This document shows positions 21,909-32,785 of a DNA stretch of 64,000 bases, one piece after another. Position 1 is the first letter of the stretch. Each line of letters begins with the position of its first letter. The position numbers and the translations under genes are program-made. The notes beneath the pieces were generated by a model. It was not told the origin of the DNA and did not search any database. It saw nothing but the letters and a program-made list of their open reading frames with translations. The stretch comes from Acanthochromis polyacanthus (taxonomy: Eukaryota; Chordata; Actinopteri; Pomacentridae): positions 13,147,015 through 13,211,014 of the forward strand of contig NC_067118.1 of the NCBI RefSeq assembly GCF_021347895.1, read 5' to 3'.

Positions 21909-23637
21909 AGTCATATAACTTTTACTACCTGGAACTGTAGGTATGGGTAAAGCTCTCAAACATGGTAAAATATTTTCACATTTAAAGTCCCTGTCCTCTG
22001 ATATTATCTTTTTACAGGAGACCCATATCCACCCTTCTGAGCAGAGGCGTTTAAGATCTGTATGGAGTTGCCATTCTTGTGCATAGGTCCATTCCTTTTG
22101 TATTTAAAACTCTGATTACTGATCCCGGTGGGAGGTACATTTTGGTTACGGGTTTGGTCAATTCAGTACCTTTAGATCTCTTAAATATTTATGCCCCCAA
22201 TTTTGATAGCCCTGATTTTTTTCTGTAAAATATTCAGCCTTGTCATGAATTATGATAATCATAATATGATTATTGGTGGTGATTTTAACTATTTTGACCC
22301 GCTTTTGGATAGGTCCTCCTCGTCCGTTGCCTCGCTGTTGAAATCTGTTCCTGTTCTTAATGATCTTACTAAATCCCTAGACTTGGTTGATATTTGGAGG
22401 CTTCTGCACCCCTTAGAGAGACAATACTCCCCCCCCCCCCGCCCCCCGTGCATGGCACTTTCACTAGGATTGATCACCTGCTAGTTGACTCTAGACTTAT
22501 TTCAAGTGTGATAAGCTCGACTTATCATAGCATCTTGGTTTCGTATCACACACCTCTCACATTAGTTATTGATTTTAATCTTCATGTTCTCCAGTACAGT
22601 TGAAAATTTAATCCTTCTTTATATTTAGATGACACTTTTTGTGATTACATATCAGTCAAGATTGCAGATTTTCTCCTCACTAACGATAATGGTGCTGTCT
22701 CAGATTCTATTCTATGGGAGTCCTTTAAAGTAGTTATAAGAGGACATATCATCTTGTCTTGTAAAAGGGCTAGGCGTTCGCATCTCATTGATATGGAGAT
22801 GAAACTAGCTAAATTGGAAGAGGAATATCGAAACTCAGGATCTGAGGATACTCTTAGTGCTATTCTGAAAGTGAAGCATGATTACAACCATATTCTTGGC
22901 GAACAGGTTGCGAATTATATCTGTAAATTAAAATAGAAGCATTTTGAACTGAGTGAGAAGGCAGATAAGTTGCTTGCTAGGCAACTTAAGGGCATCCAAG
23001 CTGATAGGACAATACATAAGATTTTTTCACCCAGGTCAACTATTAACTGATCATAAGCTAATTAATGACACATTTTTTAATTTTTATAGACAGTTATACA
23101 CCTCTAGATCTAATGCTACCGATACTGACTTTGCCAATTTTTTTAGACACTTTAGACATTCCTGTCCTTTCTGAGACTGCGAGGCTGGCTCTGGACTCTG
23201 ACTTCACACTACTTCTTTTCCCAGCGGTAAAACATGTGGTCCAGACGGTTTTGGGACAGAATTTTATAAGACTCATATTTATAGTATCGCACCCCTTTTG
23301 CTTCGGATGATCAATTGTTCAGTGAAAAATGGTACCTTCCCTTATTCCCTTTACGATGCCCATATCTGTGTCCTTTTGAAACAGGACAGAGATGAAACAA
23401 GGGTTTCATCGTATTGCCCCCTTAGTCTTCTTAATTCAGACCAAAAAATTAAAGCAAAAGCCCTGGCCAATCGCTTAAGCGAATTTATTGGTACTTTAAT
23501 ACATCCTGATCAGTCAGGTTTTATTCCTGACAGATTTTCCTTTTCAAATACAAGATGTTTGCTAAACCTGATGTACACAACACATCTACCTTACTCTACT
23601 GTTATTTCACTAGATGCCCAGCAGGCCTTTGACCAGG
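21909..23637 (+). pseudogene. L1-like ORF2: endonuclease and start of reverse transcriptase
   Basis: AP-type endonuclease blocks can be read through several frames: TTWNC at the start, LQETHIHP with the metal-binding Glu, LNIYAPNFDSPDFF, MIIGGDFN, and RIDHLLVDSRL. The Asp of the usual SDH block near the end has changed to Tyr (SYHTP). Reverse transcriptase then starts with IHPDQSGFIPDR and ISLDAQQAFDQV (motif A with Asp). The frame is broken at several points before the Tc1 insertion. Confidence 0.87.
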
Positions 23638-23639
23638 TA

Positions 23640-25271
23640 CAGTGGGTACGGAAAGTATTCAGACCCCTTAAAATTTTTCACTCTCTGTGTCATTGCAGCC
23701 ATTTGTCAAAATCAAAAAACTTCATTTTTTTTCACATTACTGTACATTCAGCACCCCATCTTGACAGGAAAAAACAGAAATGTAGAATTTTTTGCAAATT
23801 TATTAAAAAAGAAAAACTGAAATATCACATGGTCATAAGTATTCAGACCCGATGCTCAGTATTGAGTGGAAGCACCTTTTTCAGCTAGTACAGCCATGAG
23901 TCTTCTTGGGAATGACGCAACAAGTTTTTCACACCTGGATTTGGGGATCCTTTGCCATTCTTCCTTGCAGATCCTCTCCAGTTCTGTCAGGTTGGATGGT
24001 GAACGTTGGTGGACAGCCATTTTGAGGTCTCTCCAGAGATGCTCAATTGGGTTTAGGTCAGGGCTCTGGCTGGGCCAGTCAAGAACGGTCACAGAGTTGT
24101 TCTGAAGCAACTCCTTTGTTATTTTAGCTGTGTGCTTAGGGTCATTGTCCTGTTGAAAGGTGAACCTTCGGCCCAGTCTGAGGTCCTGAGCACTCTGGAA
24201 GAGGTTTTCCTCCAGGATATCTCTGTACTTGGCCGCATTCATCCTTCCTTCAATTGCAACCAGTCGTCCTGTCCCTGCAGCTGAAAAACACCCCCACAAC
24301 ATGATGCTCCCACCACCATGTTTCCCCATAATGACTGTATTGGGCAGGTGATGAGCAGTGCCTGGTTTTCTCCACACATACCGCTTAGAATTAACACCAA
24401 AAAGTTCAATCTTGGTCTCATCAGACCAGAGAATCTTATTTCTCATAGTCTGGGAGTCATTCATGTGTTTTTGGCAAACTCTATGCGGGCTTTCATGTGT
24501 CTTACACTGAGGAGAGGCTTCCGTCGGGCCACTCTGCCATAAAGCCCTGACTGGTGGAGGGCTGCAGTGATAGTTGACTTTGTGGAACTTTCTCCCATCT
24601 CGCGACTGCATATCTGGAGCTCAGCCACAGTGATCTTTGGGTTCTTTCTTTACCTCTCTCACCAAGGCTCTTCTCCCACGATTGCTCAGTTTGGCTGGAC
24701 GGCCAGGTCTAGGAAGAGTTGTGGTTGTCCCAAACGTCTTCCATTTGAGGATTATGGAGGCCACTGTGCTCTTAGGAACCTTGAGTGCTGCAGAAATTTT
24801 TTTTGTAACCTTGGCCAGATCTGTGCCTTGCCACAATTCTGTCTCTGAGCTCCTTGGGCAGTTCCTTCGACCTCATGATTCTCATTTGCTCTGACATGCA
24901 CTGTGAGCTGTAAGGTCTTATATAGACAGGTGTGTGCCTTTCCTAATCAAGTTCAATCAGTTTAATTAAACACAGCTGGACTCCAATAAAGAAGCAGAAC
25001 CATCTCGAGGAGGATCAGAAGAAATGGACAGCAAGTGAGTTAAATATGAATGTCACTGCACAGGGTCTGAATATTTTTGACCATGTGATATTTCAGTTTT
25101 TCTTTTTTAATAAATTTGCAAAAATTTCTACATTTCTGTTTTTTTCTGTCAAGATGGGGTGCTGAGTGTACATTAATGAGAAATAAAATGAACTTTTTTG
25201 ATTTTGGCAAATGGCTGCAATGACACAGAGTGAAAAATTTCAAGGGGTCTGAATACTTTCTGTACCCACTG
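23640..25271 (-). mobile_element. Tc1-like transposon, 1632 bp, inserted in the LINE
   Basis: The inverted ends CAGTGGGTACGGAAAGTATT and its mate AATACTTTCTGTACCCACTG are flanked by a TA duplication (23638-23639 and 25272-25273). Inner inverted repeats extend for about 180-190 bp at each end (AAAATCAAAAAACTTCATTT-like blocks). A nearly full-length but frameshifted transposase is on the minus strand. Length and ends are typical of intact-looking teleost Tc1 elements. Confidence 0.95.
23856..24876 (-). pseudogene. Tc1-like DD34E transposase, two or more frameshifts
   Basis: The likely start is ATG at 24876-24874 (MRSKELPKELRDRIV). A paired-like helix-turn-helix with a GRPAKLS basic linker follows, then the DDE domain: WSDETKIELFG (first Asp), QQDNDPKHTA (second Asp), and SPDLNPIEHLW (Glu), 34 residues apart as in the family. 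It ends near 23856. A run of eight T at 24797-24804 adds one base relative to the expected reading frame, and a second shift lies near 24640. The DDE half is open for 251 codons. Confidence 0.95.
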
Positions 25272-25273
25272 TA

Positions 25274-27160
25274 TAATGGAGGTACATGTTTGCTGCGTTC
25301 GATAAATTTGGTTTTGGGTCGAAATTTATGAATATATTAAAGATGCTTTATGCCAATCCCCGATCCTCTGTGCTAACTAATCATGACAGGTCCCCTCCAT
25401 TCCTGTTGCACCGTGGCACTAGGCAGGGCTGCTGTCTCTCCCCTATGCTTTTCGCATTAGCTCTTGAACTTCTGGCCATAGCCATCAGAGCTAACCCCCA
25501 GATCGCTGGCATTAGATGTGGCACTTCCGAATGCACCATCGGTCTGTATGCAGATGATGTCATATTGCTTTTTCAGATGTAAAGACTTCTCTTGCACCCC
25601 TTCTTAATCTGATAAATGGTTTTGGGCAACTCTCTGGGTTTACTATAAATTGGAAGAAATCTGTGTTTATGCCTTTAGCTGATGGCCTTGACCCAGTTTT
25701 CTTTTAAATTTGCCTTTTAGAGTTGCTCATGATCAATTTTCTTATTTGGGGATTATTGTCCCCAGAAACCCTAAATTTGTTTTTAAAATGAACTATCTGG
25801 ACTTGATCGGTAAGCTCAAGCGTTTGATAGACAAATGGAAACTTCTCCCCCTCTCATTGATTGGACGTGTTAACATTATCAAAATGGTCGTGCTCCCTAA
25901 ATTCGCATATCTTTTTCAGCATGTGCCCATCTTCCTTACTTCCTCCTTTTTTAAGATGTTGGACTCTATTATCATGTCCTTTATCTGGGCCTCCAAGCCC
26001 CCTCGTATATCAAGGGCCCACTTACAGAAGTCGACATAGGAGGGTGGCCTGGGTCTTCCTGTCTTTCGACATTAGTATTGGGCCTGTAACGCCAGAGCTT
26101 GGCTTTTCTGGAATCAATCCTCAATTGTGGGGGGAGAGGTGTGCAGGCCTGGCCCTAGATGGCCTGAGATTGAGCTTAGTAATGCTTTATCACTTACAGG
26201 TGACTCACTGTCAGCTGTTCTATTTTCATCACCCGATTTCAAAATGAAATCCCTTCGCAACAATTTTGTGCTCTACAACTCAATCAAGATTTTGAAATAA
26301 ATTAAGGGAATCTTGAGGCTCCCAATAATTTCTATATGCTCCCATATATCAGAACCCTTGTTTTAAGCCAGGATTGATGGATGCAGTTTTCAAGCAGTGG
26401 TCAAATGTTGGTTTAATTTCTTTCAGGGATCTGTACATTGATAATCATCTAGCCTCTTTGCCTGAACTTCAGGAAAAGTTCAGAGTCCCTGCTAGTCAAT
26501 TTTTTCATTATTTGCGAATTAGGAATTTTGTTAAGCAATCATTTCCCTGCTTAGAGGTGGCTCCAATACAACATGTTTTTTATGACCCTATGACCAAACC
26601 TCCCACCTCTAAACATTTGATCTCTCAATTGGTCAACCTCTTTTCTGTGGCAACCCCCTCTCTCCATAGAAAGGAGGCATGGACTGAAGACACCGGGGAA
26701 GTAATCTCTAATGATCTTTGGGCAAAAGTGTTATAGCATAAAAACTGTTCTAATGTCTCTCTGACTTTTCCTTCTGCTTTACAACAAGCAGTCATGTTTG
26801 ACATGGTTGTTGCGAAATGGGTCATTTTGAGGGAATGGAAGTTTCCTTCCCCTCTCTGCTGAATGGCATGGTCTCCTGTTTACACCTTGAAGAAGTTTGG
26901 TTCTCTATGTCTAATTCCCTAGATAAATTTAAAAAGATTTGGGGCCCTTTTATAGAATATATTAGGAGGGTGAGACCACAATCTGATGCCTGAATGCTTT
27001 GCACCCTTTTTGACCTTGCTTTACTGTTTACCTTTACATATCCATTTATTGAGACTTTGTCATTCCCTCATGATTAGGCCTTCCAGACTCAATCTCTGGC
27101 CTTTTCCCTATGCTTTGGGCATTCTTGGACCTTGTGTTGACATGTATTGTATATTTTTTT
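25274..27160 (+). pseudogene. L1-like ORF2: rest of reverse transcriptase and C-terminal part
   Basis: After the Tc1 element the LINE continues with MFAAFDKFGFGSKFMNILKM, then GTRQGCCLSPMLFALALELL (motif B) and LYADDVILL (motif C, with the intact Asp pair). After a frameshift, FSYLGIIVPRN and PLSLIGRVNIIKM are readable, then degraded C-terminal pieces (FRDLYIDNHLASLPELQEKF at about 26422). With one TA removed, the junction reads GACCAGGTATAATGG: a TAA where the family would have a Glu codon. Confidence 0.88.
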
Positions 27161-27319
27161 CATTTTTCTTTTCATTTATTAATGGTTAAACACTGGCTGT
27201 AGTGGTTTTTTCTCTCCTCCCTTGTTTCTCTTGTGGTTTCCTTTCTTTTTGTGTATTTTATGTGTTTGAAAAAAATTAAAAAATTCTTTGCATGAATAAA
27301 ATTTTCAAAAAAAAGAGAT

Positions 27320-29690
27320 TGATTCAGAATGCAGAGTTTTTAACAAGACATGGAATTCTAAGTATTTCTTTATTGAAGTCAGAGGTGAAGCTGTGTGTCT
27401 AGTTTGTGGCAAACAGATCGCAATGCTCAAGGATCATAATCTGAATTGACATTACGAAACCAAGCATGTGGAGAAGGAGAAGTACAAACATTTGACTGAT
27501 CCAGAGCAGACACGAATATCTAAAGGTTTGCTAGCTAAGATGCAAAAGCAGCACAGATTTTTCACAAAAGCTGACACATCAGGGATGCAGCAGTCAATAT
27601 GAGATTTCCAATGTGCTACAAAATTGCCCAAAACAGTAAGCTATTCTCTGATGGGGAGTTTGTCAAAGATTGCTTAGTGGACTCTGCAGTACTTATATGC
27701 CCAGAAAAAAATAAGCATTCGTAAATGTGATTCTTTCCAGGTGAACTGTAAAGAGGAGGGTGGAGAGCATTGTCAAAAATCTGTAGCTTCAGCTGCAAAA
27801 CAAAGTGCACAATTTTGAGACTTTCTCCTTGGTTCTGGACGACATCTGTGATGTCCGTGACACAACCCAGTTACTCATCTTTGTACGTGGATTAACAAAA
27901 AACTTTGAGATGATGGAGGAGCTGGCTGCTATGCAGCCAATGAAAGGGACTATGACAGGGAGTGATTTGTTCACAGAGGTAAATAGATGTATGAACAAGC
28001 TGGGACTAAAATGGCAGAATTTGGTTGGTGTTACAACTGATGGCTGTCCAAATTTGACAGGGAAAAATGTTGGACTAGCAGATGCAAGCAGTGTTGCCAA
28101 CTCCTCAGTAAGGAAAGTAGCTGTTGGCTGTCCTAAAAGTCGCTAAATGACGTCATCGCCTAATTTGCATATTTCCCAGTTTCCATGTAATTGTAATCAA
28201 CATTGTAGGAGAGAGGAATAACGTTGTGGAAGAGACCAAAAAGTGAGTATAAAACACCCAAAATATGTTTTTGTACTAGAGGCTAAATGCTGTGGTTTAT
28301 TTTAGTATGACAGTGAAGAAACACTTTCATTTATATCCCGCTCCGTAAGTCTGGATGGGATCTGTAATGACTTTACGCATGTGCGATTCACCTGCCGTCT
28401 GGCCACGGAGTGATGTGTTCATATGGATGTGTCCTCTAATCAGACACTGGGACTGCTGCGGGGTTACTGGACTGACAGCCTGTGCTTTGGGACGGGGAGG
28501 AGCTCACAGCAGCACCTTCTGCTCGTTGAAAACAGTAACTGCCGAATGATCCGAGTTTTCCTGTCAGAGTCTCCAAAACGACAAAGTTGGCAACACTGGA
28601 TGCAAGATAAGGTGGCTGAAATAAACCCATAACAGAAATTTATATTTTTGCATGGTATTATACATCAAGAGGTGTTGTGTAAGTCAGTGATAAAATATAG
28701 CCATGTGACTGATGTTGTAGATGAAGTGGTTAACTTCATCAGGGCAAGAGCATTGAATCACAGACAATTTGTTGTCTTTTTGGAGGAACTTGAGAGTGAA
28801 CATGGGGACCTCAGTTGCCCAATAACTATTAGATGTCTCAGACTGGACAAGGTTCTTAAAATAGTATGGGATCTGAGAGCAGAGATTCAAGAGTTTTAGG
28901 AGAAGAAAGGCAGGGGCATCATCAAGCTCTCAGATGCAGACTAGATGGCAGACCTTGCTTTTGCTGAACTAAATATCAAGCTGCAAGACAAGGACTTCTG
29001 CACATGAAATATATAGCCTGGTGACAGCTTTTATGAGAAAACTGAAGTTTCTCTCAAGGCAGGTAGAGGGCAACATTCTTACCCACATGCCCACGCTGAA
29101 AAAAGTCACAACATCAGCTGATCACTTCTGCAGCTATACTCATCCATATTGGGGGCACTGCCTGCTGAATTTTCAAGATGATTTGAAGACTTCAAAACAT
29201 TTGAGAGTGAAATGGACATGATTTACTCTCTATTCAGCTTCAGTGTAAATAGTGCACCCAGTAGTGTCCAACTTGAACTCACTGACCTGCAGTCTGACAA
29301 ACTACTGTCAGAGCACAGTCACTCGGTTGTACGTCGACCAAATCAATGTCAATATGGAAATGAGAATCACTCCCCTAAACTCCCTCAACTCTGGTGCGGA
29401 TCCTTTTTTGTCATTTTCCCCCAAACAAACATATTTTATACAAGTGAGTCAGTATCACTGCTGACTTTTTGTTCTTCTCTCAAAGAGGTGAGCTTTTCAA
29501 ACTTAAGAAGGCATGCTCAGAAGATGTTGGTTCTCTTTGGATCCATTTACATATGTAAACAAACATTCTCAGTGATGAAGTTCAACAAATCCTGATACAG
29601 ATCCTCTCTAAGTGATGATCACTTGTGTGCTATTCTTCGCATATCCAGCACAGATATTCAACCTGACTTTAGTGCACTTGTTCAAGCCTA
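27320..29690 (+). pseudogene. hAT-derived ZBED/GTF2IRD2-like transposase gene, degenerate
   Basis: The order of blocks matches the BED-finger hAT proteins of the ZBED5/GTF2IRD2/FAM200 group. A BED-like zinc finger VCGKQIAMLKDHNLN-HYETKH comes first, then KYKHLTDPEQTRISKGLLAK and LVDSAVLICPEK. RDTTQLLIFVRGLTKNFEM and TGKNVGL follow, and after the MITE MQDKVAEINP and NFIRARALNHRQF. The dimerisation-domain end is NLRRHAQKMLVLFGS-YICKQTFSVMKFNKS-YRSSLSDDHLCAILRIS. Many stops and frameshifts mean it is a dead transposon or retro-copied gene. No terminal repeats were identified, so the element limits are unknown. Confidence 0.88.
28089..28598. mobile_element. hAT MITE, 510 bp, nested in the hAT gene relic
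   Basis: The ends CAGTGTTGCCAACT and AGTTGGCAACACTG are perfect inverted repeats of 14 bp. The 8-bp target duplication GATGCAAG flanks it exactly (28081-28088 and 28599-28606). Removing it restores the reading TGKNVGL to MQDKVAEINP apart from small lesions. It has no transposase. Confidence 0.96.
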
Positions 29691-29924
29691 AAACAGAGTA
29701 GATTTCTCTCACTGAACAACAGTAAACAAAGTAACTTGAGGTATGCAAGCAAACAAAGCCAAATGCAATTATTGCTTTTCATTTAAAGTTAATGTGTGCT
29801 GGGTTTTGCATATTTTCATAATGTTTTGGGGAATATTTCATATAAATAGTTCTAATTCTATGCTCTGCATTTCACTGTATTTATTGGTATGTTTTCTTTT
29901 ACTATTTTGTAGAGATATAACACT

Positions 29925-30215
29925 ACCATTCAAAAGTTTGGTACACACTTCCTCATTGAATGTTTTTTCTTTTATTTCCGTGACTATTTAGATGTAGATT
30001 CTCACTGAAGGCATCAAAAACTTTGAATAACACAAATGGAATTATGTAGTAAACAAATAATGTGAAATAAGTCAAAACATATTTTATATTTTAGATTGTT
30101 CTAAATAGCCACCTTTCTCTTTGATTACTGTTTTGCACATTCATGGCATTCACTCATTGAGCCTCATGAGGTAGTTACCTGAAATGGTTTTCAACTTCAC
30201 AAGTGTGCTTTGTCG
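29925..30215. mobile_element. Tc1-like terminal fragment
   Basis: ACTACCATTCAAAAGTTTGG, then TAGATGTAGATTCTCACTGA and GGCATCAAAAACTTTGAATA, are typical teleost Tc1 end words, and a related end occurs at 50570. Only one end and flanking sequence remain, with no transposase. Confidence 0.65.
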
Positions 30216-30496
30216 AGCCCTAAGCTGATATTCTTTATTAGAATTCCTATTATTGATATTCTTTAATTAGAATTAAGAGCCAGGGAGGGCAGTGCTACAC
30301 CTCAGTAATGTACAGGGGAAACAAAGGGTGGACAGGACGAAACAGGACGGACAGGGATAGGAACTAGTAAGCAGTGGTATTACAATAGAAGAGTGTAGTG
30401 CTGTGTTATTCCCGACTACTAATTACCATCAATAAAACAAAACAACAAAAAAGCAACAAATAAATAGATTAAAAAACAGTATTGAACACCATAATT
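30216..30496. other. No gene seen
   Basis: AT-rich spacer with GGACAGGACGAAACAGGACG-type short repeats near 30330. Confidence 0.4.
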
Positions 30497-30742
30497 ACCT
30501 CCGCCAGGAGGTTATGTAATCACCGGAGTTTGTTTGTCTGTCTGTTTGTTTGCCTGTTAACAGCATAACTCAAAAAGTCATGGACGGATTTTCACCAAAT
30601 TTTTACAGGATGTCCGGAAGAGCAAAAGTAACAATCGATTAGATTTTGGAGGTGATCCGGATCACCGTCTGGATCCAGGATTTTTTTGAAGGTCTCTGTA
30701 CAATTGAGAGATGGCCGCATGACTTTTTGAGTTATGCTGTTA

Positions 30743-30776
<34 letters not shown>

Positions 30777-30825
30777 CAAACAGATGGCATGGCGGAGGTC
30801 TGCGCTCTCCGAGTGCTTCTGTAGT
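30497..30825. mobile_element. Foldback DNA element with ACCTCCGCCA ends
   Basis: The left ACCTCCGCCA (30497) pairs with TGGCGGAGGT (30790-30799). Inner arms TCTGTCTGTTTGTTTGCCTG plus TTAACAGCATAACTCAAAAAGTCATG pair with 30715-30765. The right side continues CTGCGCTCTCCGAGTGCTTC, a word seen at the ends of this repeat type in many animals. The exact outer limits and target duplication are not clear. Confidence 0.7.
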
Positions 30826-31323
30826 TGTGGATGTCTTGACAGTATAGAATAGAATAGGGCCAGAAGAAGATACTAGAGAAAGAGAGAATGAGTTTAGTAT
30901 AGAAACTCTGGAGGGAGTCTCAGCACATTCTGGCCCCATCCCTGCTCAACAATGGGACTCGACATGAGCTGTGAGACCTGATCAAACATGCAAGTGTGAA
31001 GGACCCCGAAGCCCAGAACAGCCACCGTGTACCACACGGACCCCGAGAACAAGAGGAGCAGCTACCAACACCCCCAGTGCGCCAAGACTGACCCAGGCTG
31101 CCGGGGCACGAGGACCCACCCGCCACCCAAGCCCAACCCCGCACAGCCAGGAAGCCAGACACAGGGGCTGAGCGCCCCACCAAAGGGATGACCACCAGCC
31201 CACCACTGAGCAAGGCGCTAATGGAGGCTGGCCAGAGGGAACCAGAGCCAGGTCCTGATGCGAGTCCAGAGAGCAAAAATGGAACAGAGTGGTAAGGGCC
31301 CAGCGACGCCAATGGGGAGCAGA

Positions 31324-32785
31324 GGTGGGTAGAGTAGCCAAAAATTGTACTCAAGTAAGAGTAACATTACTTCAAAAGTCAAGTCAAAGTCTGCTTTATT
31401 GTCAGTTCTGCTACATGTTACACATACAGAGAACTGAAATTGCATTTTCTCTCTAACCCTAAAACGTGAAGTACTATCAACACAAGAGAAAAAGCTGAAG
31501 ACAACAACATCCTAATCTACATAAGGCATAGAAGACAACACGAGTGCAAAAAATTGCCAGAGGATTGCAAATTTGGCAATAAAGCAACTAGTGTCAACAG
31601 TCTATGTGCTGTTACAGTGCAGATCAGAGGTTTATTGACCAGAGTTTGTGGATGCAGGGGAAGGGGGTGGTAGAGAGGGCAGAAATGGGAGCGAGTTCAG
31701 CTTCCTGACAGTCCGGTGGATGAAGCTGTTGTTCACTCGGCTGGTCCTGGCCCTCAGGCTCTTCAGTCTCCTCCCTGATGGCAGCAGGCTGAAGAGGTTG
31801 TGGGAGTAGAAGTAAAAAGTAGTCATCCAAAAAATTACTCGAGTAAGAGTAAAACAGTACTTGGTAAAAAGACTAAAGTACTGAGTAACTGTTTGATTGT
31901 AATGTCCGATTTATTTTTTAGAAATTACGTGATCAGACAGACAAAAATGTGAAATAATGTGTAAATTCTGCTATTTCCAAATAGTAATATAAAAAATCTA
32001 AAAAATAAATAACGTCTTCACGAGATGACAAGTTAAGGCACAACAAATTTCCAAATCTAACTGCTTCACAACATAAAGCTTTTTAAACAAATACCTGTAG
32101 TAAGGAAACGTTTATGTTTGAACAGTGCAAAACTACGGTACTTCCACTGACAAGATATACTGTATTTCACTTCCCTCCAAATGGCACAGGCTCAGTAGAT
32201 AGAAAATAACATTACAACTCGGACTGACCCGAATATCCGAATATTAGGCGTCCGACCACCCCAACCTCACCCGCGCGTGCGCTGTATCACGCGGACCTAC
32301 CAAGTCTGACGTCACGCTTCACTTTGGCCGTTGTTAGCAAACAGAAGACAAAAGCCGAAGACGGAGATATCCATGCTAATGCTATGCTAATGTTGTCAAA
32401 GTCCAAAGCAAGATAAAACATCTCAAAAATGCCCCCGTTTTTTTCATTCCCTGTCTGCTGCCTGTGTAGAGTTTGTGTCGCTATGCCGCTACAGTTCGTA
32501 TGTGGTCATGTGACTGCAAGGCGATGTCTGGTGAAACTGAGTCACGTGATAGATCCACTGGAGAATCTCTCTGGCAAAATAAAGCGTATCTAATGTGGTG
32601 AATAAAAAAGTAATGAGTCCAATGTAGTCCAGTGTAACGGAGTAAGAGTAGCGTTTCTTCTTCACAGATCTACTCAAATAAAAGTAAAAAGTATGGCCGA
32701 GTAAAACTACTCTCAGAAGTGCATTGTTTTCAAAAAGTTGCTTAAGTAAATGTAACGGAGTAAATGTAACTCATTACTACCCACC
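31324..32785. mobile_element. Non-autonomous DNA element, 1462 bp, with GGTGGGTAG ends
   Basis: The ends GGTGGGTAG and CTACCCACC are flanked by GCAGA on both sides (31319-31323 and 32786-32790), a 5-bp duplication. Sub-terminal words TACTCAAGTAAGAGTAACAT and TTACTCGAGTAAGAGTAAAA are typical of a very common teleost repeat. An inserted LINE fragment occupies 31376-31806. There is no transposase, and the superfamily is not established. Confidence 0.82.
31376..31806 (-). mobile_element. LINE 3' fragment, inserted in the element around it
   Basis: In reverse complement it carries CTTCAGCCTGCTGCCATCAG, GGAGGAGACTGAAGAGCCTG and GTCAGGAAGCTGAACTCGCT, the conserved C-terminal coding end of a teleost CR1/L2-type LINE. 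This is followed by an untranslated tail ending near TCAAGTCAAAGTCTGCTTTA. The flanking element reads on after it. The limits are approximate. Confidence 0.65.

Larger units (their letters stand above)
21645..27312 (+). mobile_element. L1-like LINE, second copy, degenerate, split by a Tc1 element
   Basis: A 5' region of about 250 bp leads to an ORF2 remnant at 21909. Endonuclease, reverse transcriptase and C-terminal domains follow in order, ending in an A-rich tail (GAATAAAATTTTCAAAAAAAA, about 27293-27312). The reverse transcriptase is interrupted at 23639 by the Tc1 element. Many stops and frameshifts mean it is not active. It is a different lineage from the copy at 8.2-14.3 kb, judging by the sequence differences in the motifs. 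The 5' end is approximate. Confidence 0.87.
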
